Below, piece after piece: positions 19,101-25,892 of a stretch of 64,000 nucleotides of DNA (positions are counted from its first letter, which is position 1; every line of letters begins with the position of its first letter). Where the stretch lies: contig NZ_CP076134.1 in assembly GCF_018736085.1 (NCBI RefSeq), positions 4,350,501 through 4,414,500 on the forward strand, in the 5' to 3' direction. A model generated the notes under the pieces. It did no database searches. It was not told the DNA's origin and saw only the letters and a list, made by a program, of their open reading frames with translations. The stretch is from Bradyrhizobium sediminis (GTDB lineage Bacteria > Pseudomonadota > Alphaproteobacteria > Rhizobiales > Xanthobacteraceae). The position numbers were made by a program, and so were the translations under genes.

Positions 19101-19607
19101 CTCAACCGCGAGGCGCGCGAGCGGCTGTTGACCTCGTTCGAGACCGTCAACAGCCATTTCAAGCGGCTGTTCGTGGAACTGTTCGGCGGCGGCGAAGCCG
19201 CCCTGCACCTGATCGAGAGCGACGATCCGCTCGAGGCCGGCCTCGAGATCATCGCCAAGCCGCCCGGCAAGAAGCCGCAGACGCTGTCGCTATTGTCCGG
19301 CGGCGAGCAGGCGCTGACCGCGCTGGCGCTGATCTTCGCGGTGTTCCTCACCAACCCGTCGCCGATCTGCGTGCTGGACGAAGTCGACGCGCCGCTCGAC
19401 GACCACAACGTGGAGCGGTTCTGCAACCTGTTGCACGAGATGACGTCCTCGACCGAGACGCGCTTCATCATCATCACGCACAACCCGATCACGATGGCGC
19501 GGATGAACCGGCTGTTCGGCGTCACCATGGCCGAGCGCGGCGTGTCGCAGCTGGTCTCGGTCGGCCTCGACGACGCGGTGAAGATCCTCGACCAGAACGT
19601 GGCGTGA
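16143..19607 (+). CDS. smc: Chromosome segregation ATPase SMC
   Basis: 1154 residues, the normal SMC length. The N-terminal head carries Walker A GPNGCGKSN (31-39). Two long coiled-coil arms rich in Ala, Glu and Arg flank a hinge around residues 510-620 (LWPPIIDGVTVAKGYEKALGAALGDDL region). The C-terminal head has the signature LSGGEQAL and Walker B PICVLDEVDAPLDDHNVERF. With ScpAB, SMC compacts and segregates the chromosome. ATG 16143 starts MKLTRLRLHGFKSF, the invariant SMC N-terminus. Many apparent frames inside are artefacts of GC bias. A family A repeat follows the stop. Confidence 0.97.
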   Translation: MKLTRLRLHGFKSFVEPTDFVIESGLTGVVGPNGCGKSNLVEALRWAMGETSHKSLRAADMDAVIFAGSGNRPARNHAEVVMTIDNTDRSAPAAINDREILEVSRRIEREAGSVYRINGRDVRARDVQILFADAATGARSPALVHQGKIGEIIQAKPEQRRRVLEDAAGVAGLHARRHEAELRLKAAETNLTRVEDVVGQLAGQMDGLKKQARQAIRYREVAAKVRKAEAMLFHLRWLDANAGVAEASQTHDLSVREMAERTREQAEAARIQAIRASELPALREGEARAAAGLQRLTNAREQLDREEERAKERVAELDRRLTQFSADIAREQQQTSDAEVALQRLDAEDSELKEEIKSRVEKRSGVDERVSEAEATLAAAERLFAELTTVLADLTAKRNQLEGNVRTHRDRLARLDQEIASVASEEQKLAQETSGLGDLAELAGVMETAQQSLAQSEAAAQGSEAAHIAARQKLEASRAPLNEADKRVQRLETEARTISKLVNGETKNLWPPIIDGVTVAKGYEKALGAALGDDLDAPVDPSAPMRWTNSGVTEGDPALPAGVEPLAAHVDAPSELTRRLAQIGVVPKERGAELVSQLKTGQRLVSPEGDVWRWDGFVAAAHAPTGAARRLAERARLVDIENELEQARIDASAKRQALETAEAELKMASSAEAAAREAWRAAQREADAARERHAATEREINRHAARKSALTEAHSRLNADRAEAESAHESANAALNELPPSLETETRLATVRTEIEGHRRLAAQVRAEAQALAREAELADRRVQAILSERNEWQNRKASAATHIATIEARVTEVTAERAELDNAPALFAEKRRALISEIEQAETARRVAADALAAAESLMAETDRAAKISLEALSSAREACARAEERMDGARRRLADIEREIHDMLEVEPHAVAGLAEIEPGAELQPLPEIEENLEKLRRDRERLGAVNLRAEEELREVEAQHTALTTERDDLVEAIKRLRQGIQSLNREARERLLTSFETVNSHFKRLFVELFGGGEAALHLIESDDPLEAGLEIIAKPPGKKPQTLSLLSGGEQALTALALIFAVFLTNPSPICVLDEVDAPLDDHNVERFCNLLHEMTSSTETRFIIITHNPITMARMNRLFGVTMAERGVSQLVSVGLDDAVKILDQNVA

Positions 19608-19622
19608 GCTTTTCGTTTGATT

Positions 19623-19716
19623 GTCATTCCGGGGCGGCGCACCGCGCCGAACCCGGAATCTCGTTCGTTTAGCTCGAGATTCCGGCTCTCGCGCTTCGCG
19701 CGATGCCGGAATGACG
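19623..19716. repeat. Palindromic intergenic repeat, family A
   Basis: GTCATTCCGG to CCGGAATGAC with GAACCCGGAATCTCG inner arms. It sits between smc and the Rsm22-type gene, ending 18 bp before that gene's ATG. Confidence 0.8.
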
Positions 19717-19734
19717 TGCATACAACGGCATGCG

Positions 19735-20727
19735 ATGACCGCTCCCGACCTTCCAGCCGAACTGAAAGCCGCGCTCGACGCCAGGCTGCACGGGCTGTCG
19801 CGCACCGACGCCGCCGCACGCGCCGGCGTCATCTCGCGCACCTATCGCGACGGTGGCGGCTCCGGCGCGATCCGGTCCGAAACCGATGCGCTTGCCTATG
19901 CGCTGGCACGCATGCCCGCGACCTACGCCGCGGTGACGGCGAGCCTGAACGCGCTGCGCGAGATCACGCCTCACTTTGCGCCCAAGAGCCTGCTCGATGT
20001 CGGCGCCGGGCCGGGTACGGCGAGCTGGGCCGCGGCGGAAGCGTTTCCGTCGCTGCAGAGTTTTTCCCTGCTCGATGCCAACAACGCACTGCGCGCGCTG
20101 GCGCTGGATCTCAGCCGCGGCAGCACCCGCCTGCGCGACATCAATTACCAGCGCGGCGAGGCCGGCGCCGCGCTGGCTGAGGCCGAGGCCGCCGACCTCG
20201 TGGTGGCGAGCTATATGATCGGCGAAATCAGCGAAAGCGAACGCAGCGCGCTCGCCATGCGGATGTGGGCAAAGACCCGCGATACGCTAGTGGTGGTCGA
20301 GCCCGGCACGCCGGCAGGCTATGCGCGCATCATGACGCTGCGGCAACAACTGATCGCTGCGGGCGCGCATGTCGCGGCGCCCTGCCCGCATGACGGCCAA
20401 TGTCCGCTGCTGGCGCCGGACTGGTGTCACTTCACCCAGCGCCTGCCGCGCTCGCGCGCGCATAAACAACTCAAATCCGCAGAACTTCCCTATGAGGACG
20501 AAAAATTTTCTTACCTGGCGCTGACGCGCGCTGCGGTCGCGCAGCACCCCGCCCGCGTGCTGGCGCAGCCGGATGTCACCAAGATCGCCGTAACGGCAAG
20601 ACTCTGCACGGATCGCGGCGTTATCAGCGCCGTCGCGCCGCGACGCGACAAGGCCCGCTATGCGCGCTTTCGAAAATACAATTGGGGCGGCGCCGTCTTC
20701 GATGACGGCCCGCCCTCGGCGGAATAA
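19735..20727 (+). CDS. Rsm22/METTL17-family ribosomal methyltransferase-like protein
   Basis: 330 residues from ATG 19735 (MTAPDLPAEL). The SAM-binding Rossmann core begins KSLLDVGAGPGTASWAAAEAFP (about 84-105), with ADLVVASYMIGEISESER and DTLVVVEPGTPAGY following. Cysteines in PCPHDGQCPLLAPDWCHF make C-x5-C-x7-C, and a further Cys lies in TARLCTDRG. This matches the four-cysteine 4Fe-4S pattern known for the mitochondrial small-subunit assembly factor METTL17/Rsm22. The role is therefore likely in small ribosomal subunit assembly, perhaps with an Fe-S checkpoint (inference). Longer in-frame starts run into the repeat and are rejected. Confidence 0.88.
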   Translation: MTAPDLPAELKAALDARLHGLSRTDAAARAGVISRTYRDGGGSGAIRSETDALAYALARMPATYAAVTASLNALREITPHFAPKSLLDVGAGPGTASWAAAEAFPSLQSFSLLDANNALRALALDLSRGSTRLRDINYQRGEAGAALAEAEAADLVVASYMIGEISESERSALAMRMWAKTRDTLVVVEPGTPAGYARIMTLRQQLIAAGAHVAAPCPHDGQCPLLAPDWCHFTQRLPRSRAHKQLKSAELPYEDEKFSYLALTRAAVAQHPARVLAQPDVTKIAVTARLCTDRGVISAVAPRRDKARYARFRKYNWGGAVFDDGPPSAE

Positions 20728-20799
20728 TCCCAACGCTCCGGCGTTTGTCTAAGCGACGCATCCGCGTCTCCAACACGCTTCATCAGGAGTAGAGCTGCA

Positions 20800-21180
20800 A
20801 TGTCCAGGATATCAGCCGCAATAGCGGCTTTGACTTTCATTCTCGCATCATCGGCGGCATCGGCGCAGGCGCTGAAGACGGCCGACACGCCGAAGGGCAG
20901 GACGTTCGTCGATGCCAAGGGCATGACGCTCTATACCTTCGACAAGGACGCCGGCGGCAAGTCGATGTGCAACGGTCCCTGCGCCGAGAACTGGCCGCCG
21001 CTGGCGGCCGCCGACGACGCCAAGCCGGCCGCCGACATGACCATCGTGGTCCGCGACGACGGCAAGAAGATGTGGGCCTACAAGGGCAAGCCGCTCTACA
21101 CCTTCAAGAAGGACATGGCCGCCGGCGACACCAACGGCGACGGCTTCCTGAACGGCGCCTGGCACATGGCAAAGCCGTAA
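20800..21180 (+). CDS. Secreted repeat protein (COG4315 lipoprotein-like family)
   Basis: 126 residues. A Sec signal peptide MSRISAAIAALTFILASSAASAQA is followed by two copies of the short secreted-repeat motif: GMTLYTFDKDAGGKSMCNGPCAENWPPL and KKMWAYKGKPLYTFKKDMAAGDTNGDGF. The Cys pair, the WPPL turn and the second-repeat W-Y-K-G-K-P-L-Y pattern define the family. Molecular function is unknown; members are periplasmic or outer-membrane attached. CAGGAG lies upstream of ATG 20800. It is followed by a strong hairpin at 21211. Confidence 0.9.
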   Translation: MSRISAAIAALTFILASSAASAQALKTADTPKGRTFVDAKGMTLYTFDKDAGGKSMCNGPCAENWPPLAAADDAKPAADMTIVVRDDGKKMWAYKGKPLYTFKKDMAAGDTNGDGFLNGAWHMAKP

Positions 21181-21210
21181 TCGGGAAAATCGACCGCGAT
21201 CGACCCTGCC

Positions 21211-21245
21211 CATGGCAGGGAGGCGATGGCCGCCTCCCTGCCATG
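21211..21245. terminator. Strong hairpin after the secreted repeat protein gene
   Basis: CATGGCAGGGAGGCG and its exact complement CGCCTCCCTGCCATG form a 15-bp stem with a 5-base loop, 30 bp past the stop. There is no T-tract, so it may be a processing or Rho-linked 3' end rather than a classical intrinsic terminator. Confidence 0.6.
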
Positions 21246-21384
21246 CGGCACAAAGCCGTCCCGGCGCTTGAACTTACCCCACTCCCAAAGCGACCAACCC
21301 GGGCGGCCCCCTATCGGGGCCGCAGACGTGCGCCCATCTTTCATCTAGGCTGCGCGCCGGTCGTTTCATCAGGAGTCACGGGTC

Positions 21385-21945
21385 ATGTCATCGGGCTGGA
21401 TTGTTCTCGGCATTATCGTCATCATCGTTCTTTTCGCGCTCGGCGCGTATAACCGCCTGGTCGCGCTCAGCCAGCGCGTCGGCCAGTCCTTTGCCGACAT
21501 CGACGTGCAGCTCAAGCAGCGCCACGACCTGATCCCGAATCTGGTGGAAACCGTGAAAGGCTATGCCTCGCACGAGCGCGGCACGCTCGACGACGTGATC
21601 AAGGCCCGCAACAGCGCGATGGCGGCGCACGGACCGGGACAGGTTGCGGCCGCCGAAAACCAGCTCAGCGGCGCGCTCGGCCGGCTGATCGCGCTGTCGG
21701 AGGCCTATCCGGACCTCAAGGCCAACGCCAACTTCCAGCAGCTGTCGGGCGAACTGTCCGACCTCGAAAACAAGATCGCCGCCAGCCGCCGTTTCTTCAA
21801 CAACGCGGTCCAGGAATACAACACCGGCATCCAGCAGCTGCCCGCGGCACTGTTCGCCGGCATGTTCGGCTTCACCAAAAAGGAATTCTTCGATCTCGGC
21901 ACCTCCAGGACCGAAGTCGAGGCGGTGCCGACGGTCAAGTTCTGA
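21385..21945 (+). CDS. lemA: LemA family protein
   Basis: 186 residues. One N-terminal membrane segment (SGWIVLGIIVIIVLFALGAYNRL) is followed by a long four-helix domain with the LemA hallmarks VGQSFADIDVQLKQRHDLIPNLVETVKGYASHE and ASRRFFNNAVQEYNTGIQQLP. The C-terminus is short. LemA proteins are envelope proteins with a poorly known role, often paired with an M48 metallopeptidase, as here (next gene, with only a repeat between). Start ATG 21385 follows CAGGAGTCACGGGTC. Confidence 0.93.
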   Translation: MSSGWIVLGIIVIIVLFALGAYNRLVALSQRVGQSFADIDVQLKQRHDLIPNLVETVKGYASHERGTLDDVIKARNSAMAAHGPGQVAAAENQLSGALGRLIALSEAYPDLKANANFQQLSGELSDLENKIAASRRFFNNAVQEYNTGIQQLPAALFAGMFGFTKKEFFDLGTSRTEVEAVPTVKF

Positions 21946-21965
21946 GGTGACAAGAATCTCTCCCC

Positions 21966-22045
21966 GTCATTCCGGGGCGTCGCAACGCGACGAACCCGGA
22001 ATCTCGAGATTCCGGGTTCGATGCTGCGCATCGCCCCGGAATGAC
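21966..22045. repeat. Palindromic intergenic repeat, family A
   Basis: GTCATTCCGGGGC at the left, central palindrome GGAATCTCGAGATTCC, and GCCCCGGAATGAC at the right. It is a near-perfect copy of 34583-34664 and lies inside the lemA-M48 pair. Confidence 0.85.
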
Positions 22046-22068
22046 ACTCTTTAGTGGAATAGCCGGCT

Positions 22069-23274
22069 ATGGCCGCGTACGGTCTTTACACGCACATCGC
22101 GTCGAACAAGTTTCGTTCGATGCTGCTGCTCGCCGGGCTGTTCCTGCTGATCTACGTGCTGGTCTATGCCGGCGCGCTGGTCGCGGAAGTGCTGATCGAC
22201 GGCAACCGGCCGGCCGACTACTACCTGATGGCCGCCTCGCGCGACCTGGTGAAGGCGTTTCCCTATGCCACCGTCGCGGCCGCGCTGTGGATCGTGATCG
22301 CCTATTTCTTCCACCAGAACATGATCGACGCCGTCACCGGCGGCGAGGACGTGACGCGGAAGCAGCAGCCCCGGCTCTATAATCTCCTGGAAAACCTCTG
22401 CATCTCCCGCGGCATCCCGATGCCGAAACTGAAGATCATGGAAAGCGACGCGCGGAACGCGTTCGCGACCGGGCTCAACCGTCGGCAATATGCCGTCACC
22501 GTCACCACGGGGCTGTTGAGGGCGCTGAACGACAAGGAAATCGAGGCCGTGCTCGGCCACGAGCTCACCCATATCCGCAACGGCGACGTGCAGCTGATGG
22601 TGGTCGCGGTGATCATCGCCGGCGTGGTCGGCTTCTTCGGCGAGCTGTTCTTCCGGATGTTCACCAACCTGAGCTGGAACTCCTCGGGCGGATCGTCATC
22701 CTCGTCGTCCTCATCATCCTCGTCCTCCTCGGACAGCAACAGCAAGGGCGGCGGCGGCGCGGTCATTGTCATCATCATCGCGGTGGTGCTGATCCTGCTG
22801 GCCTGGCTGTTGTCGCAGGTGGTGAAGCTGGCGCTATCGCGGTCGCGCGAGCTGCTCGCCGACGCCGGGTCGGTCGAACTGACCAAGAACCCCGACGCCA
22901 TGATCTCGGCGCTGCGCAAGATCGAGAACCGGGGCGAGCTTCCCGGTGCGACCTCGGCGGTGATGGAATTGTGCATCGACAACCCGCGCGAGGGCTTCGC
23001 CGACCTGTTTGCGACCCATCCTTCCGTAGATTCCCGGGTGCAGGCGCTGGTGCAATTCGCCGGTGGCCGCGATCCCGGGCCGCTGGCCCTGCCCTCGGAG
23101 GATACCGAAGAGGAGCCGGAGGATCGGCCCGAAGGCCCAGCCAACCGGGAAGCCCCGCCGCCGCTGCCGTCCGGGCCGTGGCGCGATGCCAAGGACCCCG
23201 CCGCCGCCGCCTCGCAAGGCGCATCACAGGGCCCTTGGGTCAATCCGGCCGGTCCGTGGGGCCGCCGGCACTGA
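22069..23274 (+). CDS. M48-family membrane metallopeptidase
   Basis: 401 residues. Two N-terminal membrane segments (about 17-37 and 65-85) precede the zinc site HELTH (His164, Glu165, His168) in GHELTHIRNGD; the third ligand is in SRELLADAGSVELTKNP. A serine run of 13 within a Gly/Ser-rich linker (about 203-226) is followed by another membrane segment (VIVIIIAVVLILLAWLLSQVV). The C-terminus is Pro-rich. The layout is that of HtpX-like M48B enzymes, which degrade damaged membrane proteins. Next to lemA, as in many bacteria. The Ser-rich insert is odd and probably an exposed linker. Confidence 0.92.
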   Translation: MAAYGLYTHIASNKFRSMLLLAGLFLLIYVLVYAGALVAEVLIDGNRPADYYLMAASRDLVKAFPYATVAAALWIVIAYFFHQNMIDAVTGGEDVTRKQQPRLYNLLENLCISRGIPMPKLKIMESDARNAFATGLNRRQYAVTVTTGLLRALNDKEIEAVLGHELTHIRNGDVQLMVVAVIIAGVVGFFGELFFRMFTNLSWNSSGGSSSSSSSSSSSSSDSNSKGGGGAVIVIIIAVVLILLAWLLSQVVKLALSRSRELLADAGSVELTKNPDAMISALRKIENRGELPGATSAVMELCIDNPREGFADLFATHPSVDSRVQALVQFAGGRDPGPLALPSEDTEEEPEDRPEGPANREAPPPLPSGPWRDAKDPAAAASQGASQGPWVNPAGPWGRRH

Positions 23275-23552
23275 CGGCCGGGCCCTCGCAGCGGGCTAAC
23301 TGCCCCGGCCAGAGACCGCCCCGCCATGGCGATTAACGACGCCGGCAGGATTTAACCCTAACGGCGGTCTAATGAATTGAATTCCCCCTTGTTTCTGCCA
23401 TGTTCGCGCCCAAAGCAGGGTGGGACGTACCGATCGCTCCCGCGATCGGGCCATTGGGACATGATCCGGAGCCGGCAGCGGTTTTCCCGAACAGACGGCT
23501 TGGTTTGTTCTAGGATCAGGCCCCAATGAAAAATGGCGCGTAAGGGCAGTTC
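23275..23552. other. Intergenic region before the ATPase pair
   Basis: 278 bp without a gene. It contains GGATTTAACCCTAACGG near 23349 and a hairpin CCGATCG-N6-CGATCGG at 23430-23449. It probably holds the promoter for the two P-loop ATPase genes; no clear -35/-10 pair was picked. Confidence 0.4.
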
Positions 23553-24302
23553 ATGACGAAGCCGGTAGTGATCGTGGTAGGTGCGGACAAGGGCGGGGTC
23601 GGCAAGACCACGGTGTCGCGGACCTTGCTGGACTATTTTTCCGCCAACAACGTCCTCACCCGGGCCTTCGATACCGAATCGCCGCGCGGCACGCTGAAGC
23701 GCTTCCACCCCGACATCACCGAGATCGTCGACATGACGACGACATCGGACCAGATGAAGATCTTCGACACCCTGAACGCGGGCTCCTCCGTGACCGTGAT
23801 CGACGTCCGCGCCGGCCTGCTGTCGCCGGCGCTGGCCTCGTTGCGCGACATCGGCTTTCTCGATGCCGCCAAGTCCGGCCAGATCACCTTCGCCGTGTTC
23901 CATATCCTGGGACCCTCGATCGCCTCGCTGGACGAGATCGCCGAGACCGCCAATTTCATGCAGGGCGCGAAGTACTTCCTGGTGAAGAACTTCATCAACG
24001 ACACCCAGTTCTTCCAGTGGGACCAGGCGACCTACAATTCCTATTTCCACCGCATCAAGGACGCCACCGAGCTCACCATCCCCAAGCTCAACGAAATGGC
24101 CTATGAGCAGGTCGAGGTCGCCTCGGTGCCGTTCCTCAAATTCGTGGCCAACAAGGGCACGCATGACGAGGCCGCGAACTATTCGTTCGTGCTGCGCGGC
24201 TATGTCCGCCACTGGCTGGCCAATGTCTGGAGCGAGTTCGACCGCATCAAGCTGACCGACCTGGTCGGCTCCGGCAAAGCCACCGCGCGCGGCGAAAAAT
24301 AA
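23553..24302 (+). CDS. ParA-like P-loop ATPase (first of an adjacent pair)
   Basis: 249 residues. A deviant Walker A KGGVGKTT (13-20) with the ParA signature lysine opens the protein (MTKPVVIVVGADKGGVGKTTVSRTLLDYF). AFDTESPRGTLKRFHPD and VTVIDVRAGLLSPALASLRD correspond to the switch regions. The second half (FHILGPSIASLDEIAETANFM...KYFLVKNFINDTQFF) does not match well-known ParA, MinD or MipZ proteins. There is no ParB-like or parS-like partner nearby. The next gene, 58 bp downstream, is a second P-loop protein of similar size, so a two-component ATPase is likely. The role is unrecognised. Confidence 0.8.
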   Translation: MTKPVVIVVGADKGGVGKTTVSRTLLDYFSANNVLTRAFDTESPRGTLKRFHPDITEIVDMTTTSDQMKIFDTLNAGSSVTVIDVRAGLLSPALASLRDIGFLDAAKSGQITFAVFHILGPSIASLDEIAETANFMQGAKYFLVKNFINDTQFFQWDQATYNSYFHRIKDATELTIPKLNEMAYEQVEVASVPFLKFVANKGTHDEAANYSFVLRGYVRHWLANVWSEFDRIKLTDLVGSGKATARGEK

Positions 24303-24360
24303 TTGCGCATGGGATGCTATTTGGCTGGATTAGGCGCCGAATTCGCCTGATATAGCGCCA

Positions 24361-25029
24361 ATGCACCGCACGGCCGTCTACATCATCTGCTCGCCCCGTC
24401 CGCTGGTCGGCAAGACGCTGATCGCGCGGCTACTGACCGAATACCTGCTGCTGAAGCACGGCGCGGTCGCGGCATTCGACATCAACCTGAAAGAGCCGTC
24501 GCTGCTGGAATTCCTTCCCGGGGTCACCGAGACCGCCGAGGTCGACGATACCTTCGGCAAGATGCAGTTGATGGACCGCCTGATCGTCAATGACGGCGTC
24601 GCCAAGGTGATCGACCTCGGCTTTCACGCCTTCGACGAGTTCTTCAAGATGACCGGGGAAATCGGCTTCATGAAGGAGGCGGCGCGGCGCGGCGTCTCGC
24701 CGGTCATCCTGTTCGTCGCCGATACCGACCGGGTCTCGGCCCGCGCCTTTCCGATATTGCAGCAGCAGATTCCGCCGACCGCGCTGGTGACCGTCGACAA
24801 CGAGCATGTGGTGCGCGGCGAGCTGCCTGCAGCGATGGCCGGTGGCCGGGTGCTTCGCATCGCCGCGCTGCCGCCGTTCCTGAAGACCTATGTCGACCGG
24901 CTGACGTTCTCGTTCACGCAGTACCTGCGTAACGAGAAGGATTCATCGACCGAACTGCATCAATGGATCCGCGAGAACTACTTCAGCTTCCGCGAACTCG
25001 AACTGAATTTGTTGCTGCAGGGGTCGTAA
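24361..25029 (+). CDS. P-loop ATPase-like protein, degenerate ParA type (second of the pair)
   Basis: 222 residues. The N-terminal loop SPRPLVGKTLIARLLTEYLL keeps GKT but lacks the ParA signature lysine. AAFDINLKEPSLLEFLPG and VAKVIDLGFHAFDEFFKMTGE mirror the corresponding parts of the upstream ATPase, so the two are diverged paralogues by pattern. SPVILFVADTDRVSARAFPILQQQ forms the next strand. The C-terminus (LHQWIRENYFSFRELELNLLLQGS) is helical and hydrophobic at its end. Loss of the signature lysine suggests altered dimerisation or ATP hydrolysis. Function unknown; probably co-transcribed with 23553. Confidence 0.75.
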   Translation: MHRTAVYIICSPRPLVGKTLIARLLTEYLLLKHGAVAAFDINLKEPSLLEFLPGVTETAEVDDTFGKMQLMDRLIVNDGVAKVIDLGFHAFDEFFKMTGEIGFMKEAARRGVSPVILFVADTDRVSARAFPILQQQIPPTALVTVDNEHVVRGELPAAMAGGRVLRIAALPPFLKTYVDRLTFSFTQYLRNEKDSSTELHQWIRENYFSFRELELNLLLQGS

Positions 25030-25060
25030 CTCGTCGCGATTGTTTGGTTACCATGAACCC

Positions 25061-25179
25061 GTCGTCCCCGCGCAAGCGGGACCCATACGCCGTGCCCCCA
25101 CGTTAAGGCACGGATGCCGACGCCTTCCTAAACAACAAACGCCCGGGATTGCGGGTCCCTGCTTTCGCAGGGACGACGT
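25061..25179. repeat. Palindromic intergenic repeat, family C
   Basis: GTCGTCCCCGCGCAAGCGGG at the left and GCTTTCGCAGGGACGACG at the right, with ACCCATACGCCGTG inside. A second family C copy at 63501-63790 is interrupted by a small mobile element. Confidence 0.8.
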
Positions 25180-25204
25180 AGGGAGAGTCTAGCGCGTTGC
25201 TAAC

Positions 25205-25744
25205 TCAATGCCCATCGAACGCCATCAGCGTTCGCACCGGAACATCCATCGCCCGCAGTTTCGCCGCACCGCCGAGATCGGGCAGGTCGATGATGAAACA
25301 GGCGGCCACCACATCGGCGCCGATCTGGCGCAGCAGTTTGACAGCGCCCTCCGCGGTGCCGCCGGTGGCGATCAGGTCGTCGACCAGGATCACCCGCTCG
25401 CCCGGCTTGATGGCGTCGGCGTGCATTTCCATTTCGTCGATGCCGTATTCCAGCGAATAGGCGATGCGCACCGTGGTATGCGGCAACTTGCCCTTCTTGC
25501 GGATCGGCACGAAACCGGCCGAGACCTGATGCGCCACCGCGCCGCCGAGGATGAAGCCGCGCGCCTCGATCCCGGCGACCTTGTCGATCTTCGAACCGGC
25601 CCAGGGATCCACCAACTGATCGACCGCGCGGCGAAACGCGCGGGGATCGCCGAGCAGCGTGGTGATGTCGCGAAACAGGATGCCCGGCTTCGGGTAATCC
25701 GGAATGGTGCGGACGGTGGCCTTCAAATCGTGTTCAAAAGTCAT
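25205..25744 (-). CDS. apt: Adenine phosphoribosyltransferase
   Basis: 179 residues. The N-terminus [33 protein letters not shown] is characteristic of APRT. The PRPP-binding loop is [21 protein letters not shown], and [20 protein letters not shown] lies in the flexible hood. It converts adenine and PRPP to AMP in purine salvage. The normal length is about 170-180. It is flanked by a family C repeat downstream and a family B repeat upstream; no operon partners. Confidence 0.97.
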   Translation of the reverse strand: MTFEHDLKATVRTIPDYPKPGILFRDITTLLGDPRAFRRAVDQLVDPWAGSKIDKVAGIEARGFILGGAVAHQVSAGFVPIRKKGKLPHTTVRIAYSLEYGIDEMEMHADAIKPGERVILVDDLIATGGTAEGAVKLLRQIGADVVAACFIIDLPDLGGAAKLRAMDVPVRTLMAFDGH

Positions 25745-25773
25745 CGGAGTTTTCTTTCCCTTCCTTCTCTTCC

Positions 25774-25885
25774 GTCATTGCGAGCCAACGGGTCGGCGCG
25801 ACGCGCCGCCCGCAGGCTCCGCGAAGCAATCCATAGCGGCAAGCAGGGCTGGATTGCTTCGTCGCAAGTGCTCCTCGCAATGACG
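25774..25885. repeat. Palindromic intergenic repeat, family B
   Basis: GTCATTGCGAGCCAACGGG to CTCCTCGCAATGACGG with AAGCAATCC...GGATTGCTT inner arms, between apt and trpEG. Confidence 0.8.
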
Positions 25886-25892
25886 GTGTCCT

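Noticed and set aside
18096..19208. Long minus-strand frames opposite smc
   Set aside because: Mirror the coiled-coil codons of SMC; composition typical of antisense frames.
21211..21245. Calling the 15-bp hairpin a Rho-independent terminator outright
   Set aside because: It lacks the T-tract, so only a hairpin at the 3' end is claimed.
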